Source of the DNA: Sepioteuthis lessoniana
Lineage: Eukaryota > Mollusca > Cephalopoda > Myopsida > Loliginidae
DNA: 64,000 nt
Direction: 5' to 3'
Assembly: GCA_963585895.1 (NCBI GenBank)
Contig: OY757947.1
Location: 38,167,450-38,231,449 of the forward strand
The notes below the pieces were generated by a model that was given only the letters and a program-made list of their open reading frames with translations, did not search any database and was not told the DNA's origin. A program made the translations under genes and the position numbers. Shown one piece after another: positions 28,096 to 42,366 of the stretch (the first letter of the stretch is position 1; the number at the start of each line of letters is the position of its first letter).

Positions 28096-30727
28096 CTTTT
28101 ATTCATCTTCATAGGTACAAATCCACCGCACGTTGGTATAATCCAAACTTCTTCGGTAAATGTAAATTTCCATTCTGCGTCTTTTATTCATCTTCATAGG
28201 TACAAATCCACCGCTCGTTGGTATAATCCAAACTTCTTCGCTAAATGTAAATTTCCATTCTGCATCTTTTTTCATCTTCATAGGTACAAATCCACCGCAC
28301 GTTGGTATAATCCAAACTTCTTCGGTAAATGTAAATTTCCATTCTGCATCTTTTATTTATCTTCATAGGTACAAATCCACCGCGCGTTGGTATAATCAAA
28401 ACCTCTTGGGGAAATGTAAGTTTCCCTCGTGCATCTTTTATTCATCTTCATAGGTACAAATCCACCGCACGTTGGTATGATCCAAACTTCTTCGGTAAAT
28501 GTAAATTTCCATTCTGCTTCTTTAATCATCTTCGTAGGTACAAATCCACCGCACGTTGGTATAATCCAAACTTCTTTGGGAATGTAAATTTCCATTCTGC
28601 ATCTTTTATTCATCTTCGTAGATACAAATCCACCGCGCGTTGGTATAATCCAAACTTCTTCGGTATATGTAAATTTCCATTCTGCATCTCTTATTCCTCT
28701 TCATAGGTACATATCCAGCGCACGTTGGTATAATCCAAAGTTCTTCGGTAAATGTAAATTTCCATTCTGCATCTTTTATTCATCTCCCTAGGTACAAATC
28801 CACAGCACGTTGGTATAATCCAAACTTCTTCGGTAAATGTAAATTTCCATTCTGTATCTTTTATAAATCTTCATAGGCACGAATCCACCACGCGTTGGTA
28901 TAATCCAAACTTCTTCGGTAAATGTGAATTTCCATTCTGCATCTTTTATTCATCTTCATAGTTACAAATCCACCGCGCGTTGGTATAATCCAAACTTCTT
29001 GGGGAAATGTAAGTTTCCCTCGTGCATCTTTTATTCATCTTCACAGGTACGAATCCACCGCACGTTGGTATAATCCAAACTTCTTCGGTAAATGTAAATT
29101 TCCATTCTGGTTCTTTTATTCATCTTCGTAGGTACAAATCCACCGCGCGTTGGTATAATCCAAACTTCTTCGGTAAATGTAAATTTCCATTCTGCATCTT
29201 TTATTCATCTTCATAGGTACAAATCCACCGCGCGTTGGTATAATCCAAACTTCTTCGGTAAATGTAAATTTCCATTCTGCATCTTTTATTCATCTTCATA
29301 GGTACAAATCCACCGCGCGTTGGTATAATCCAAACTTCTTCGGTAAATGTAAATTTCCATTCTGCATCTTTTATTCATCTTCATAGGTAGAAATCCACCG
29401 CGCGTTGGTATAATCCAAACTTCTTCGGTAAATGTAAATTTCCATTCTGCATCTTTTATTCATCTTCATAGGTACAAATCCACCGCGCGTTGGTATAATC
29501 CAAACTTCTTCGGTAAATGTAAATTTCCATTCTGCATCTTTTATTCATCTTCATAGGTACAAATCCACCGCACGTTGGTATAATCCAAACTTCTTCGCGA
29601 AATGTAAATTTCCATTCTGCATCTTTTATTCATCTTCATAGGTACAAATCCACCGCGCGTTGGTATAATCCAAACCTCTTGGGGAAATGTAAGTTTCCCT
29701 CGTGCATCTTTTATTCATCTTCATAGGTACAAATCCACCGCACGTTGGTATAATCCAAACTTCTTCGGTAAATGTAAATTTCCATTCTGCTTCTTTTATT
29801 CATCTTCGTAGATACAAATCCACCGCGCGTTGGTATAATCCAAACTCCTTCGGTAAATGAAAATTTCCATTCTGCATCTTTTATTCATCTTCATAGGTAC
29901 AAATCCACCGCGTGTTGGTATAATCCAAACCTCTAGGGGAAATGTAAGTTTCCCTCATGCATCTTTTTTTCATCTACATAGGTACAAATCCACCGCGCGT
30001 TGGTATAATCCAAACTTCTTCGGTAAATGTAAATTTCCATTCTGCATCTCTTATTCCTCTTCATAGGTACATATCCACCGCGCGTTGGTATAATCCAAAG
30101 TTCTTCGGTAAATGTAAATTTCCATTCTGCATCTTTTATTCATCTCCCTAGGTACAAATCCACTACACGTTGGTATAATCCAAACTTCTTCGGTAAATGT
30201 AAATTTCCATTCTGTATCTTTTATAAATCTTTGTAGGTACGAATCCACCGCGCGTTGGTATAATCCAAACTTCTTCGGTAAATGTACATTTCCATTCTGC
30301 ATCTTTTATTCATCTTCATAGTTACAAATCCACCGCGCGTTGGTATAATCCAAACTTCTTGGGGAAATGTAAGTTTCCCTCGTGCAGCTTTTATTCATCT
30401 TCATAGGTACGAATCCACCGCACGTTGGTATAATCCAAACTTCTTCGGTAAATGTAAATTTCCATTCTGGTTCTTTTATTCATCTTCATAGGTACAAATC
30501 CACCGCGCGTTGGTATAATCCAAACTTCTTCGGTAAATGTAAATTTCCATTCTGCATCTTTTATTCATCTTCGTAGGTACAAATCCACCGCGCGTTGGTA
30601 TAATCCAAACTTCTTCGGTAAATGTAAATTTCCATTCTGCATCTTTTATTCATCTTCATAGGTGCAAATCCACCGCGCGTTGGCATAATCCAAACTTCTT
30701 CGGTAAATGTAAATTTCAATTCTGCAT
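28096..30727 (+). repeat. Block IV, copy 1 of a 2,632 bp unit (31 monomers)
   Basis: All markers recur at exactly 2,632 bp: 28,099 to 30,731; 28,353 to 30,985; 29,022 to 31,654; 29,857 to 32,489; 30,382 to 33,014. Markers include TTCGCTAAATG, CTTTGGGAATG (a one-base-short B-like unit), AAATGTGAATTTCC, TTCACAGGTACG, TTCGCGAAATG and GGCATAATCC. I saw no difference between the copies at the places I compared. It contains a run of consensus A monomers at 29,216-29,555. Confidence 0.9.
29216..29300 (+). repeat. Reference monomer, subfamily A
   Basis: This 85 bp unit matches the array consensus exactly and can serve as the type sequence for subfamily A. Diagnostic bases are T36, C41, T44, A53, A59, T61 and C62, giving CTTCTTCGGTAAATG followed by TAAATTTCCATTCTGCATC. 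The next unit (29,301-29,385) is identical. The following one (29,386-29,470) differs at one position (GGTAG for GGTAC), and 29,471-29,555 is again consensus. The unit carries four CpG sites, three in CGCGCG and one in TTCGGT. Subfamily A is the majority type across the array. Confidence 0.95.
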
Positions 30728-33359
30728 CTTTTATTCATCTTCATAGGTACAAATCCACCGCGCGTTGGTATAATCCAAACTTCTTCGGTAAATGTAAATT
30801 TCCATTCTGCGTCTTTTATTCATCTTCATAGGTACAAATCCACCGCTCGTTGGTATAATCCAAACTTCTTCGCTAAATGTAAATTTCCATTCTGCATCTT
30901 TTTTCATCTTCATAGGTACAAATCCACCGCACGTTGGTATAATCCAAACTTCTTCGGTAAATGTAAATTTCCATTCTGCATCTTTTATTTATCTTCATAG
31001 GTACAAATCCACCGCGCGTTGGTATAATCAAAACCTCTTGGGGAAATGTAAGTTTCCCTCGTGCATCTTTTATTCATCTTCATAGGTACAAATCCACCGC
31101 ACGTTGGTATGATCCAAACTTCTTCGGTAAATGTAAATTTCCATTCTGCTTCTTTAATCATCTTCGTAGGTACAAATCCACCGCACGTTGGTATAATCCA
31201 AACTTCTTTGGGAATGTAAATTTCCATTCTGCATCTTTTATTCATCTTCGTAGATACAAATCCACCGCGCGTTGGTATAATCCAAACTTCTTCGGTATAT
31301 GTAAATTTCCATTCTGCATCTCTTATTCCTCTTCATAGGTACATATCCAGCGCACGTTGGTATAATCCAAAGTTCTTCGGTAAATGTAAATTTCCATTCT
31401 GCATCTTTTATTCATCTCCCTAGGTACAAATCCACAGCACGTTGGTATAATCCAAACTTCTTCGGTAAATGTAAATTTCCATTCTGTATCTTTTATAAAT
31501 CTTCATAGGCACGAATCCACCACGCGTTGGTATAATCCAAACTTCTTCGGTAAATGTGAATTTCCATTCTGCATCTTTTATTCATCTTCATAGTTACAAA
31601 TCCACCGCGCGTTGGTATAATCCAAACTTCTTGGGGAAATGTAAGTTTCCCTCGTGCATCTTTTATTCATCTTCACAGGTACGAATCCACCGCACGTTGG
31701 TATAATCCAAACTTCTTCGGTAAATGTAAATTTCCATTCTGGTTCTTTTATTCATCTTCGTAGGTACAAATCCACCGCGCGTTGGTATAATCCAAACTTC
31801 TTCGGTAAATGTAAATTTCCATTCTGCATCTTTTATTCATCTTCATAGGTACAAATCCACCGCGCGTTGGTATAATCCAAACTTCTTCGGTAAATGTAAA
31901 TTTCCATTCTGCATCTTTTATTCATCTTCATAGGTACAAATCCACCGCGCGTTGGTATAATCCAAACTTCTTCGGTAAATGTAAATTTCCATTCTGCATC
32001 TTTTATTCATCTTCATAGGTAGAAATCCACCGCGCGTTGGTATAATCCAAACTTCTTCGGTAAATGTAAATTTCCATTCTGCATCTTTTATTCATCTTCA
32101 TAGGTACAAATCCACCGCGCGTTGGTATAATCCAAACTTCTTCGGTAAATGTAAATTTCCATTCTGCATCTTTTATTCATCTTCATAGGTACAAATCCAC
32201 CGCACGTTGGTATAATCCAAACTTCTTCGCGAAATGTAAATTTCCATTCTGCATCTTTTATTCATCTTCATAGGTACAAATCCACCGCGCGTTGGTATAA
32301 TCCAAACCTCTTGGGGAAATGTAAGTTTCCCTCGTGCATCTTTTATTCATCTTCATAGGTACAAATCCACCGCACGTTGGTATAATCCAAACTTCTTCGG
32401 TAAATGTAAATTTCCATTCTGCTTCTTTTATTCATCTTCGTAGATACAAATCCACCGCGCGTTGGTATAATCCAAACTCCTTCGGTAAATGAAAATTTCC
32501 ATTCTGCATCTTTTATTCATCTTCATAGGTACAAATCCACCGCGTGTTGGTATAATCCAAACCTCTAGGGGAAATGTAAGTTTCCCTCATGCATCTTTTT
32601 TTCATCTACATAGGTACAAATCCACCGCGCGTTGGTATAATCCAAACTTCTTCGGTAAATGTAAATTTCCATTCTGCATCTCTTATTCCTCTTCATAGGT
32701 ACATATCCACCGCGCGTTGGTATAATCCAAAGTTCTTCGGTAAATGTAAATTTCCATTCTGCATCTTTTATTCATCTCCCTAGGTACAAATCCACTACAC
32801 GTTGGTATAATCCAAACTTCTTCGGTAAATGTAAATTTCCATTCTGTATCTTTTATAAATCTTTGTAGGTACGAATCCACCGCGCGTTGGTATAATCCAA
32901 ACTTCTTCGGTAAATGTACATTTCCATTCTGCATCTTTTATTCATCTTCATAGTTACAAATCCACCGCGCGTTGGTATAATCCAAACTTCTTGGGGAAAT
33001 GTAAGTTTCCCTCGTGCAGCTTTTATTCATCTTCATAGGTACGAATCCACCGCACGTTGGTATAATCCAAACTTCTTCGGTAAATGTAAATTTCCATTCT
33101 GGTTCTTTTATTCATCTTCATAGGTACAAATCCACCGCGCGTTGGTATAATCCAAACTTCTTCGGTAAATGTAAATTTCCATTCTGCATCTTTTATTCAT
33201 CTTCGTAGGTACAAATCCACCGCGCGTTGGTATAATCCAAACTTCTTCGGTAAATGTAAATTTCCATTCTGCATCTTTTATTCATCTTCATAGGTGCAAA
33301 TCCACCGCGCGTTGGCATAATCCAAACTTCTTCGGTAAATGTAAATTTCAATTCTGCAT
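30728..33359 (+). repeat. Block IV, copy 2 of the 2,632 bp unit
   Basis: This is the second tandem copy, with the same marker order as copy 1 and no visible mismatch at the sampled markers. After about 33,360 the order departs: this side reads AAATGTTAATTTCC with CTGCATC where copy 1 reads AAATGTAAATTTCC with CTGCGTC. That places the junction within one monomer. Confidence 0.9.
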
Positions 33360-36300
33360 CTTTTATTCATCTTCATAGGTACAAATCCACCGCGCGTTGG
33401 TATAATCCAAACTTCTTCGGTAAATGTTAATTTCCATTCTGCATCTTTTATTCATCTTCATAGGTAGAAATCCACCGCGCGTTGGTATAATCATAACCTC
33501 TTGGGGAAATGTAAGTTTCCCTCATGCATCTTTTATTCATCTTCATAGGTAGAAATCCACCGCACGTTGCTATAATCCAAACTTCTTCGGTAAATGTAAA
33601 TTTCCATTCTTCATCTTTTATTCATCTTCATAGGTACAAATCCACCGCGCGTTGGAATGATCCAAACTTCTTCGGTAAATGTAAATTTCCATTCTGCATC
33701 TTTTATTAATCTTCATAGGTACAAATCCACCGCGCGTTGGTATGATCCAAACTTCTTCGGTAAATGTAAATTTCCATTCTGCATCTTTTATTCATCTTCA
33801 TAGGTACAAATCCACCGCGCGTTGATATAATCAAAACCTCTTGGGGAAATATAAGTTTCCCCCGTGCATCTTTTATTCATCTTCATAGGTACAAATCCAC
33901 CGCACGTTGGTATAATCCAAACTTCTTCGGTAAATGTAAATTTCCATTCTGCTTTTTTTATTCATCTTCGTAGGTACAAATCCACCGCGCGTTGGTATAA
34001 TCCAAACTTCTTCGGTAAATGTAAATTTCCATTCTGCATCTTTTATTCATCTTCGTAGGTACAAATCCACCGCACGTTTGTATAATCCAAACTTCTCCGG
34101 TAAATGTAAATTTCCATTCTGCATCTTTATTCATCTTCATAGGTACAAATCCACCGCGCGTTGGTATAATCCAAAATTCTTCGGTAAATGTAAATTTCCA
34201 TTCTGCATCTTTTATTCATCTTCATAGGTACAAATCCACCGCGCGTTGGTATAATCCAAACCTCTTGGGGAAATGTAAGTTTCCCTCATGCATCTTTTAT
34301 TCATCTTCATAGGTACAAATTCACCGCGCGTTGGTATAATCCAAACTTCTTCGGTAAATGTAAATTTCCATTCTGCATCTTTTATTCATCTTCATAGGTA
34401 CAAATCCACCGCACGTTGGTATAATCCAAACTTCTTCGGTAAATGTAAATTTCCATTCTGCATCTTTTATTCATCTTCATAGGTACAAATCCACCGCTCG
34501 TTGGTATAATCCAAACTTCTTCGGTAAATGTAAATTTCCATTCTGCATCTTTTTTCATCTTCATAGGTACAAATCCACCGCACGTTGGTATAATCCAAAC
34601 TTCTTCGGTAAATGTAAATTTCCATTCTGCATCTTTTATTCATCTTCATAGGTACAAATCCACCGCGCGTTGGTATAATCCAAACTTCTTCGGTAAATGT
34701 AAATTTCCATTCTGCATCTTTTATTTATCTTCATAGGTACAAATCCACCGCGCGTTGGTATAATCCAAACCTCTTGGGGAAATGTAAGTTTCCCTCGTGC
34801 ATCTTTTATTCATCTTCATAGGTACAAATCCACCGCACGTTGGTATAATCCAAACTTCTTCGGTAAATGTAAATTTCCATTCTGCTTCTTTAATCATCTT
34901 CGTAGGTACAAATCCACCCCACGTTGGTATAATCCAAACTTCTTTGGGAATGTAAATTTCCATTCTGCATCTTTTATTCATCTTCATAGGTACAATTCTA
35001 CCGCGCGTTAGTATAATCCAAACTTCTTCGGTAAATGTAAATTTCCATTCTGCATCTTTTATTCATCTTCGTAGGTACAAATCCACCGCGCATTGGTATA
35101 ATCCAAACTTCTCCGGTAAATGTGAATTTCCATTCTGCATCTTTATTCATCTTCATAGGTACAAATCCACCGCGCGTTGGTATAATCCAAACTTATTCGG
35201 TAAATGTAAATTTCCATTCTGCATCTTTTATTCATCTTCATAGGTACAATTCTACCGCGCGTTAGTATAATCCAAACTTCTTCGGTAAATGTAAATTTCC
35301 ATTCTGCATCTTTTATTCATCTTCGTAGGTACAAATCCACCGCGCGTTTGTATAATCCAAACATCTTCGGTAAATGTAAATTTCCATTCTGCATCTTTTA
35401 TTCATCTTCATAGGTACAAATCCACCGCGCATTGGTATAATCCAAACTTCTTCGGTAAATGTAAATTTCCATTCTGCATCTTTTATTCATCTTCATAGGT
35501 ACAAATCCACCGCGCGTTGGTATAATCCAAACCTCTTGTGGAAATGTAAGTTTCCCTCATGCATCTTTTATTCATCTTCATGGGTACAAATCCACCGCGC
35601 GTTGGTATAATCCAAACTTCTTCGGTAAATGTAAATTTCCATTCTGCATCTTTTATTCATCTTCATAGGTACAAATCCACCGCGCGTTGGTATGATCCAA
35701 ACCTCTTGGGGAAATGTAAGTTTCCCTCGTGCATCTTTTATTCATCTTCATAGGTACAAATCCACCGCACGTTGGTATAATCCAAACTTCTTCAGTAAAT
35801 GTAAATTTCCATTCTGCTTCTTTTATTCATCTTCATAGGTACAAATCCACCGCACGTTGGTATAATCCAAACTTCTTCGGTAAATGTAAATTTCCATTCT
35901 GCATCTTTTATTAATCTTCATAGGTACAAATCCACCGCGCGTTGGTATGATCCAAACTTCTTCGGTAAATGTAAATTTCCATTCTGCATCTTTTATTCAT
36001 CTTCATAGGTACAAATCCACCGCGCGTTGATATAATCAAAACCTCTTGGGGAAATATAAGTTTCCCCCGTGCATCTTTTATTCATCTTCATAGGTACAAA
36101 TCCACCGCACGTTGGTATAATCCAAACTTCTTCGGTAAATGTAAATTTCCATTCTGCTTTTTTTATTCATCTTCGTAGGTACAAATCCACCGCGCGTTGG
36201 TATAATCCAAACTTCTTCGGTAAATGTAAATTTCCATTCTGCATCTTTTATTCATCTTCGTAGGTACAAATCCACCGCACGTTTGTATAATCCAAACTTC

Positions 36301-38150
36301 TCCGGTAAATGTAAATTTCCATTCTGCATCTTTATTCATCTTCATAGGTACAAATCCACCGCGCGTTGGTATAATCCAAAATTCTTCGGTAAATGTAAAT
36401 TTCCATTCTGCATCTTTTATTCATCTTCATAGGTACAAATCCACCGCGCGTTGGTATAATCCAAACCTCTTGGGGAAATGTAAGTTTCCCTCATGCATCT
36501 TTTATTCATCTTCATAGGTACAAATTCACCGCGCGTTGGTATAATCCAAACTTCTTCGGTAAATGTAAATTTCCATTCTGCATCTTTTATTCATCTTCAT
36601 AGGTACAAATCCACCGCACGTTGGTATAATCCAAACTTCTTCGGTAAATGTAAATTTCCATTCTGCATCTTTTATTCATCTTCATAGGTACAAATCCACC
36701 GCTCGTTGGTATAATCCAAACTTCTTCGGTAAATGTAAATTTCCATTCTGCATCTTTTTTCATCTTCATAGGTACAAATCCACCGCACGTTGGTATAATC
36801 CAAACTTCTTCGGTAAATGTAAATTTCCATTCTGCATCTTTTATTCATCTTCATAGGTACAAATCCACCGCGCGTTGGTATAATCCAAACTTCTTCGGTA
36901 AATGTAAATTTCCATTCTGCATCTTTTATTTATCTTCATAGGTACAAATCCACCGCGCGTTGGTATAATCCAAACCTCTTGGGGAAATGTAAGCTTCCCT
37001 CGTGCATCTTTTATTCATCTTCATAGGTACAAATCCACCGCACGTTGGTATAATCCAAACTTCTTCGGTAAATGTAAATTTCCATTCTGCTTCTTTAATC
37101 ATCTTCGTAGGTACAAATCCACCCCACGTTGGTATAATCCAAACTTCTTTGGGAATGTAAATTTCCATTCTGCATCTTTTATTCATCTTCATAGGTACAA
37201 TTCTACCGCGCGTTAGTATGATCCAAACTTCTTCGGTAAATGTAAATTTCCATTCTGCATCTTTTATTCATCTTCGTAGGTACAAATCCACCGCGCATTG
37301 GTATAATCCAAACTTCTCCGGTAAATGTAAATTTCCATCCTGCATCTTTATTCATCTTCATAGGTACAAATCCACAGCGCGTTGGTATAATCCAAACTTA
37401 TTCGGTAAATGTAAATTTCCATTCTGCATCTTTTATTCATCTTCATAGGTACAATTCTACCGCGCGTTAGTATAATCCAAACTTCTTCGGTAAATGTAAA
37501 TTTCCATTCTGCATCTTTTATTCATCTTCGTAGGTACAAATCCACCGCGCGTTTGTATAATCCAAACATCTTCGGTAAATGTAAATTTCCATACTGCATC
37601 TTTTATTCATCTTCATAGGTACAAATCCACCGCGCATTGGTATAATCCAAACTTCTTCGGTAAATGTAAATTTCCATTCTGCATCTTTTATTCATCTTCA
37701 TAGGTACAAATCCACCGCGCGTTGGTATAATCCAAACCTCTTGTGGAAATGTAAGTTTCCCTCATGCATCTTTTATTCATCTTCATGGGTACAAATCCAC
37801 CGCGCGTTGGTATAATCCAAACTTCTTCGGTAAATGTAAATTTCCATTCTGCATCTTTTATTCATCTTCATAGGTACAAATCCACCGCGCGTTGGTATAA
37901 TCCAAACTTCTTCGGTAAATGTAAATTTTCATTCTGCATCTTTTATTCATCTTCATAGGTACAAATCCACCGCTCGTTGGTATAATCCAAACTTCTCCGG
38001 TAAATGTAAATTTCCATTCTGCATCTTTATTCATCTTCATAGGTACAAATCCACCGCGCGTTGGTATAATCCAAACTTATTCGGTAAATGTAAATTTCCA
38101 TTCTGCATCTTTTATTCATCTTCATAGGTACAAATCCACCGCACATTGGT
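33360..38150 (+). repeat. Block V-a, 2,205 bp tandem unit (26 monomers)
   Basis: About 33,690-35,690 is repeated at about 35,895-37,895 with offset 2,205 (TTATTAATC at 33,706 and 35,911; 33,864 to 36,069; 34,288 to 36,493; 34,721 to 36,926; 35,559 to 37,764). Markers are GGTACAATTCTACCGCGCG, AACTTATTCGG, AACATCTTCGG, CCACCCCACG, CTTCATGGGTAC and CTTGTGGAAATG. The first 330 bp belong to the right-hand relative of unit X. After about 37,900 the two copies diverge. Confidence 0.85.
34227..34311 (+). repeat. Reference monomer, subfamily B
   Basis: This 85 bp unit exemplifies the minority subfamily B. Relative to A it has C36, G41, G44, G53, C59, C61 and G or A at 62, giving CCTCTTGGGGAAATG, then TAAGTTTCCCTC and GTGCATC or ATGCATC. 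The first 35 and last 20 bases are those of A. B monomers are scattered singly among A monomers, commonly two to six units apart, and a five-unit spacing (424-425 bp) recurs (for example 33,864 to 34,288 and 47,346 to 47,771). Position 62 (CTCGTG versus CTCATG) is a CpG that often appears as CpA. Some B units keep T36. Confidence 0.93.
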
Positions 38151-41100
38151 ATAATCCAAACTTCTTCTGTAAATGTAAATTTCTATTCTGCATCTTTTAT
38201 TCATCTTCATAGGTACAAATCCACCGCGCGTTGGTATGATCCAAACTTCTTCAGTAAATGTAAATTTTCATTCTGCATCTTTTATTCATCTTCATAGGTA
38301 CAAATCCACCGCGCGTTGGTATGATCCAAACCTCTTGGGGAAATGTAAGTTTCCCTCGTGCATCTTTTATTCATCTTCATAGGTACAAATCCACCGCACG
38401 TTGGTATAATCCAAACTTCTTCAGTAAATGTAAATTTCCATTCTGCTTCTTTTATTCATCTTCGTAGGTACAAATCCACCGCACGTTGGTATAATCCAAA
38501 CTTCTTCGGTAAATGTAAATTTCCATTCTGCATCTTTTATTCATCTTCATAGGTACAAATCCACCGCGCGTTGGTATAATCCAAACTTCTTCGGTAAATG
38601 TAAATTTCCATTCTGCATCTTTTATTTATCTTCATAGGTACAAATCCACCGCGCGTTGGTATAATCCAAACCTCTTGGGGAAATGTAAGTTTCCCTCGTG
38701 CATCTTTTATTCATCTTCATAGGTACAAATCCACCGCACGTTGGTATAATCCAAACTTCTTCGGTAAATGTAAATTTCCATTCTGCTTCTTTAATCATCT
38801 TCGTAGGTACAAATCCACCCCACGTTGGTATAATCCAAACTTCTTTGGGAATGTAAATTTCCATTCTGCATCTTTTATTCATCTTCATAGGTACAATTCT
38901 ACCGCGCGTTAGTATAATCCAAACTTCTTCGGTAAATGTAAATTTCCATTCTGCATCTTTTATTCATCTTCGTAGGTACAAATCCACCGCGCATTGGTAT
39001 AATCCAAACTTCTCCGGTAAATGTGAATTTCCATTCTGCATCTTTATTCATCTTCATAGGTACAAATCCACCGCGCGTTGGTATAATCCAAACTTATTCG
39101 GTAAATGTAAATTTCCATTCTGCATCTTTTATTCATCTTCATAGGTACAATTCTACCGCGCGTTAGTATAATCCAAACTTCTTCGGTAAATGTAAATTTC
39201 CATTCTGCATCTTTTATTCATCTTCGTAGGTACAAATCCACCGCGCGTTTGTATAATCCAAACATCTTCGGTAAATGTAAATTTCCATTCTGCATCTTTT
39301 ATTCATCTTCATAGGTACAAATCCACCGCGCGTTGGTATAATCCAAACCTCTTGTGGAAATGTAAGTTTCCCTCATGCATCTTTTATTCATCTTCATGGG
39401 TACAAATCCACCGCGCGTTGGTATAATCCAAACTTCTTCGGTAAATGTAAATTTCCATTCTGCATCTTTTATTCATCTTCATAGGTACAAATCCACCGCG
39501 CGTTGGTATGATCCAAACCTCTTGGGGAAATGTAAGTTTCCCTCGTGCATCTTTTATTCATCTTCATAGGTACAAATCCACCGCACGTTGGTATAATCCA
39601 AACTTCTTCAGTAAATGTAAATTTCCATTCTGCTTCTTTTATTCATCTTCATAGGTACAAATCCACCGCACGTTGGTATAATCCAAACTTCTTCGGTAAA
39701 TGTAAATTTCCATTCTGCATCTTTTATTAATCTTCATAGGTACAAATCCACCGCGCGTTGGTATGATCCAAACTTCTTCGGTAAATGTAAATTTCCATTC
39801 TGCATCTTTTATTCATCTTCATAGGTACAAATCCACCGCGCGTTGATATAATCAAAACCTCTTGGGGAAATATAAGTTTCCCCCGTGCATCTTTTATTCA
39901 TCTTCATAGGTACAAATCCACCGCACGTTGGTATAATCCAAACTTCTTCGGTAAATGTAAATTTCCATTCTGCTTTTTTTATTCATCTTCGTAGGTACAA
40001 ATCCACCGCGCGTTGGTATAATCCAAACTTCTTCGGTAAATGTAAATTTCCATTCTGCATCTTTTATTCATCTTCGTAGGTACAAATCCACCGCACGTTT
40101 GTATAATCCAAACTTCTCCGGTAAATGTAAATTTCCATTCTGCATCTTTATTCATCTTCATAGGTACAAATCCACCGCGCGTTGGTATAATCCAAAATTC
40201 TTCGGTAAATGTAAATTTCCATTCTGCATCTTTTATTCATCTTCATAGGTACAAATCCACCGCGCGTTGGTATAATCCAAACCTCTTGGGGAAATGTAAG
40301 TTTCCCTCATGCATCTTTTATTCATCTTCATAGGTACAAATTCACCGCGCGTTGGTATAATCCAAACTTCTTCGGTAAATGTAAATTTCCATTCTGCATC
40401 TTTTATTCATCTTCATAGGTACAAATCCACCGCACGTTGGTATAATCCAAACTTCTTCGGTAAATGTAAATTTCCATTCTGCATCTTTTATTCATCTTCA
40501 TAGGTACAAATCCACCGCTCGTTGGTATAATCCAAACTTCTTCGGTAAATGTAAATTTCCATTCTGCATCTTTTTTCATCTTCATAGGTACAAATCCACC
40601 GCACGTTGGTATAATCCAAACTTCTTCGGTAAATGTAAATTTCCATTCTGCATCTTTTATTCATCTTCATAGGTACAAATCCACCGCGCGTTGGTATAAT
40701 CCAAACTTCTTCGGTAAATGTAAATTTCCATTCTGCATCTTTTATTTATCTTCATAGGTACAAATCCACCGCGCGTTGGTATAATCCAAACCTCTTGGGG
40801 AAATGTAAGCTTCCCTCGTGCATCTTTTATTCATCTTCATAGGTACAAATCCACCGCACGTTGGTATAATCCAAACTTCTTCGGTAAATGTAAATTTCCA
40901 TTCTGCTTCTTTAATCATCTTCGTAGGTACAAATCCACCCCACGTTGGTATAATCCAAACTTCTTTGGGAATGTAAATTTCCATTCTGCATCTTTTATTC
41001 ATCTTCATAGGTACAATTCTACCGCGCGTTAGTATGATCCAAACTTCTTCGGTAAATGTAAATTTCCATTCTGCATCTTTTATTCATCTTCGTAGGTACA

Positions 41101-42366
41101 AATCCACCGCGCATTGGTATAATCCAAACTTCTCCGGTAAATGTAAATTTCCATTCTGCATCTTTATTCATCTTCATAGGTACAAATCCACAGCGCGTTG
41201 GTATAATCCAAACTTATTCGGTAAATGTAAATTTCCATTCTGCATCTTTTATTCATCTTCATAGGTACAATTCTACCGCGCGTTAGTATAATCCAAACTT
41301 CTTCGGTAAATGTAAATTTCCATTCTGCATCTTTTATTCATCTTCGTAGGTACAAATCCACCGCGCGTTTGTATAATCCAAACATCTTCGGTAAATGTAA
41401 ATTTCCATACTGCATCTTTTATTCATCTTCATAGGTACAAATCCACCGCGCATTGGTATAATCCAAACTTCTTCGGTAAATGTAAATTTCCATTCTGCAT
41501 CTTTTATTCATCTTCATAGGTACAAATCCACCGCGCGTTGGTATAATCCAAACCTCTTGTGGAAATGTAAGTTTCCCTCATGCATCTTTTATTCATCTTC
41601 ATGGGTACAAATCCACCGCGCGTTGGTATAATCCAAACTTCTTCGGTAAATGTAAATTTCCATTCTGCATCTTTTATTCATCTTCATAGGTACAAATCCA
41701 CCGCGCGTTGGTATAATCCAAACTTCTTCGGTAAATGTAAATTTTCATTCTGCATCTTTTATTCATCTTCATAGGTACAAATCCACCGCTCGTTGGTATA
41801 ATCCAAACTTCTCCGGTAAATGTAAATTTCCATTCTGCATCTTTATTCATCTTCATAGGTACAAATCCACCGCGCGTTGGTATAATCCAAACTTATTCGG
41901 TAAATGTAAATTTCCATTCTGCATCTTTTATTCATCTTCATAGGTACAAATCCACCGCACATTGGTATAATCCAAACTTCTTCTGTAAATGTAAATTTCT
42001 ATTCTGCATCTTTTATTCATCTTCATAGGTACAAATCCACCGCGCGTTGGTATGATCCAAACTTCTTCAGTAAATGTAAATTTTCATTCTGCATCTTTTA
42101 TTCATCTTCATAGGTACAAATCCACCGCGCGTTGGTATGATCCAAACCTCTTGGGGAAATGTAAGTTTCCCTCGTGCATCTTTTATTCATCTTCATAGGT
42201 ACAAATCCACCGCACGTTGGTATAATCCAAACTTCTTCAGTAAATGTAAATTTCCATTCTGCTTCTTTTATTCATCTTCGTAGGTACAAATCCACCGCAC
42301 GTTGGTATAATCCAAACTTCTTCGGTAAATGTAAATTTCCATTCTGCATCTTTTATTCATCTTCAT
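34500..42366 (+). repeat. Block V-b, 3,816 bp duplication (45 monomers)
   Basis: A segment of about 3.8 kb is repeated with offset 3,816 over a long range: 35,559 to 39,375; 36,069 to 39,885; 36,926 to 40,742; 37,764 to 41,580; 38,358 to 42,174. The earliest part shows offset 3,901 (34,721 to 38,622), one monomer more, because a GCATTGGTATAATCC unit near 35,420 is missing near 39,310. The duplication contains the 2,205 bp unit, so it post-dates or was superimposed on it. Confidence 0.84.
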
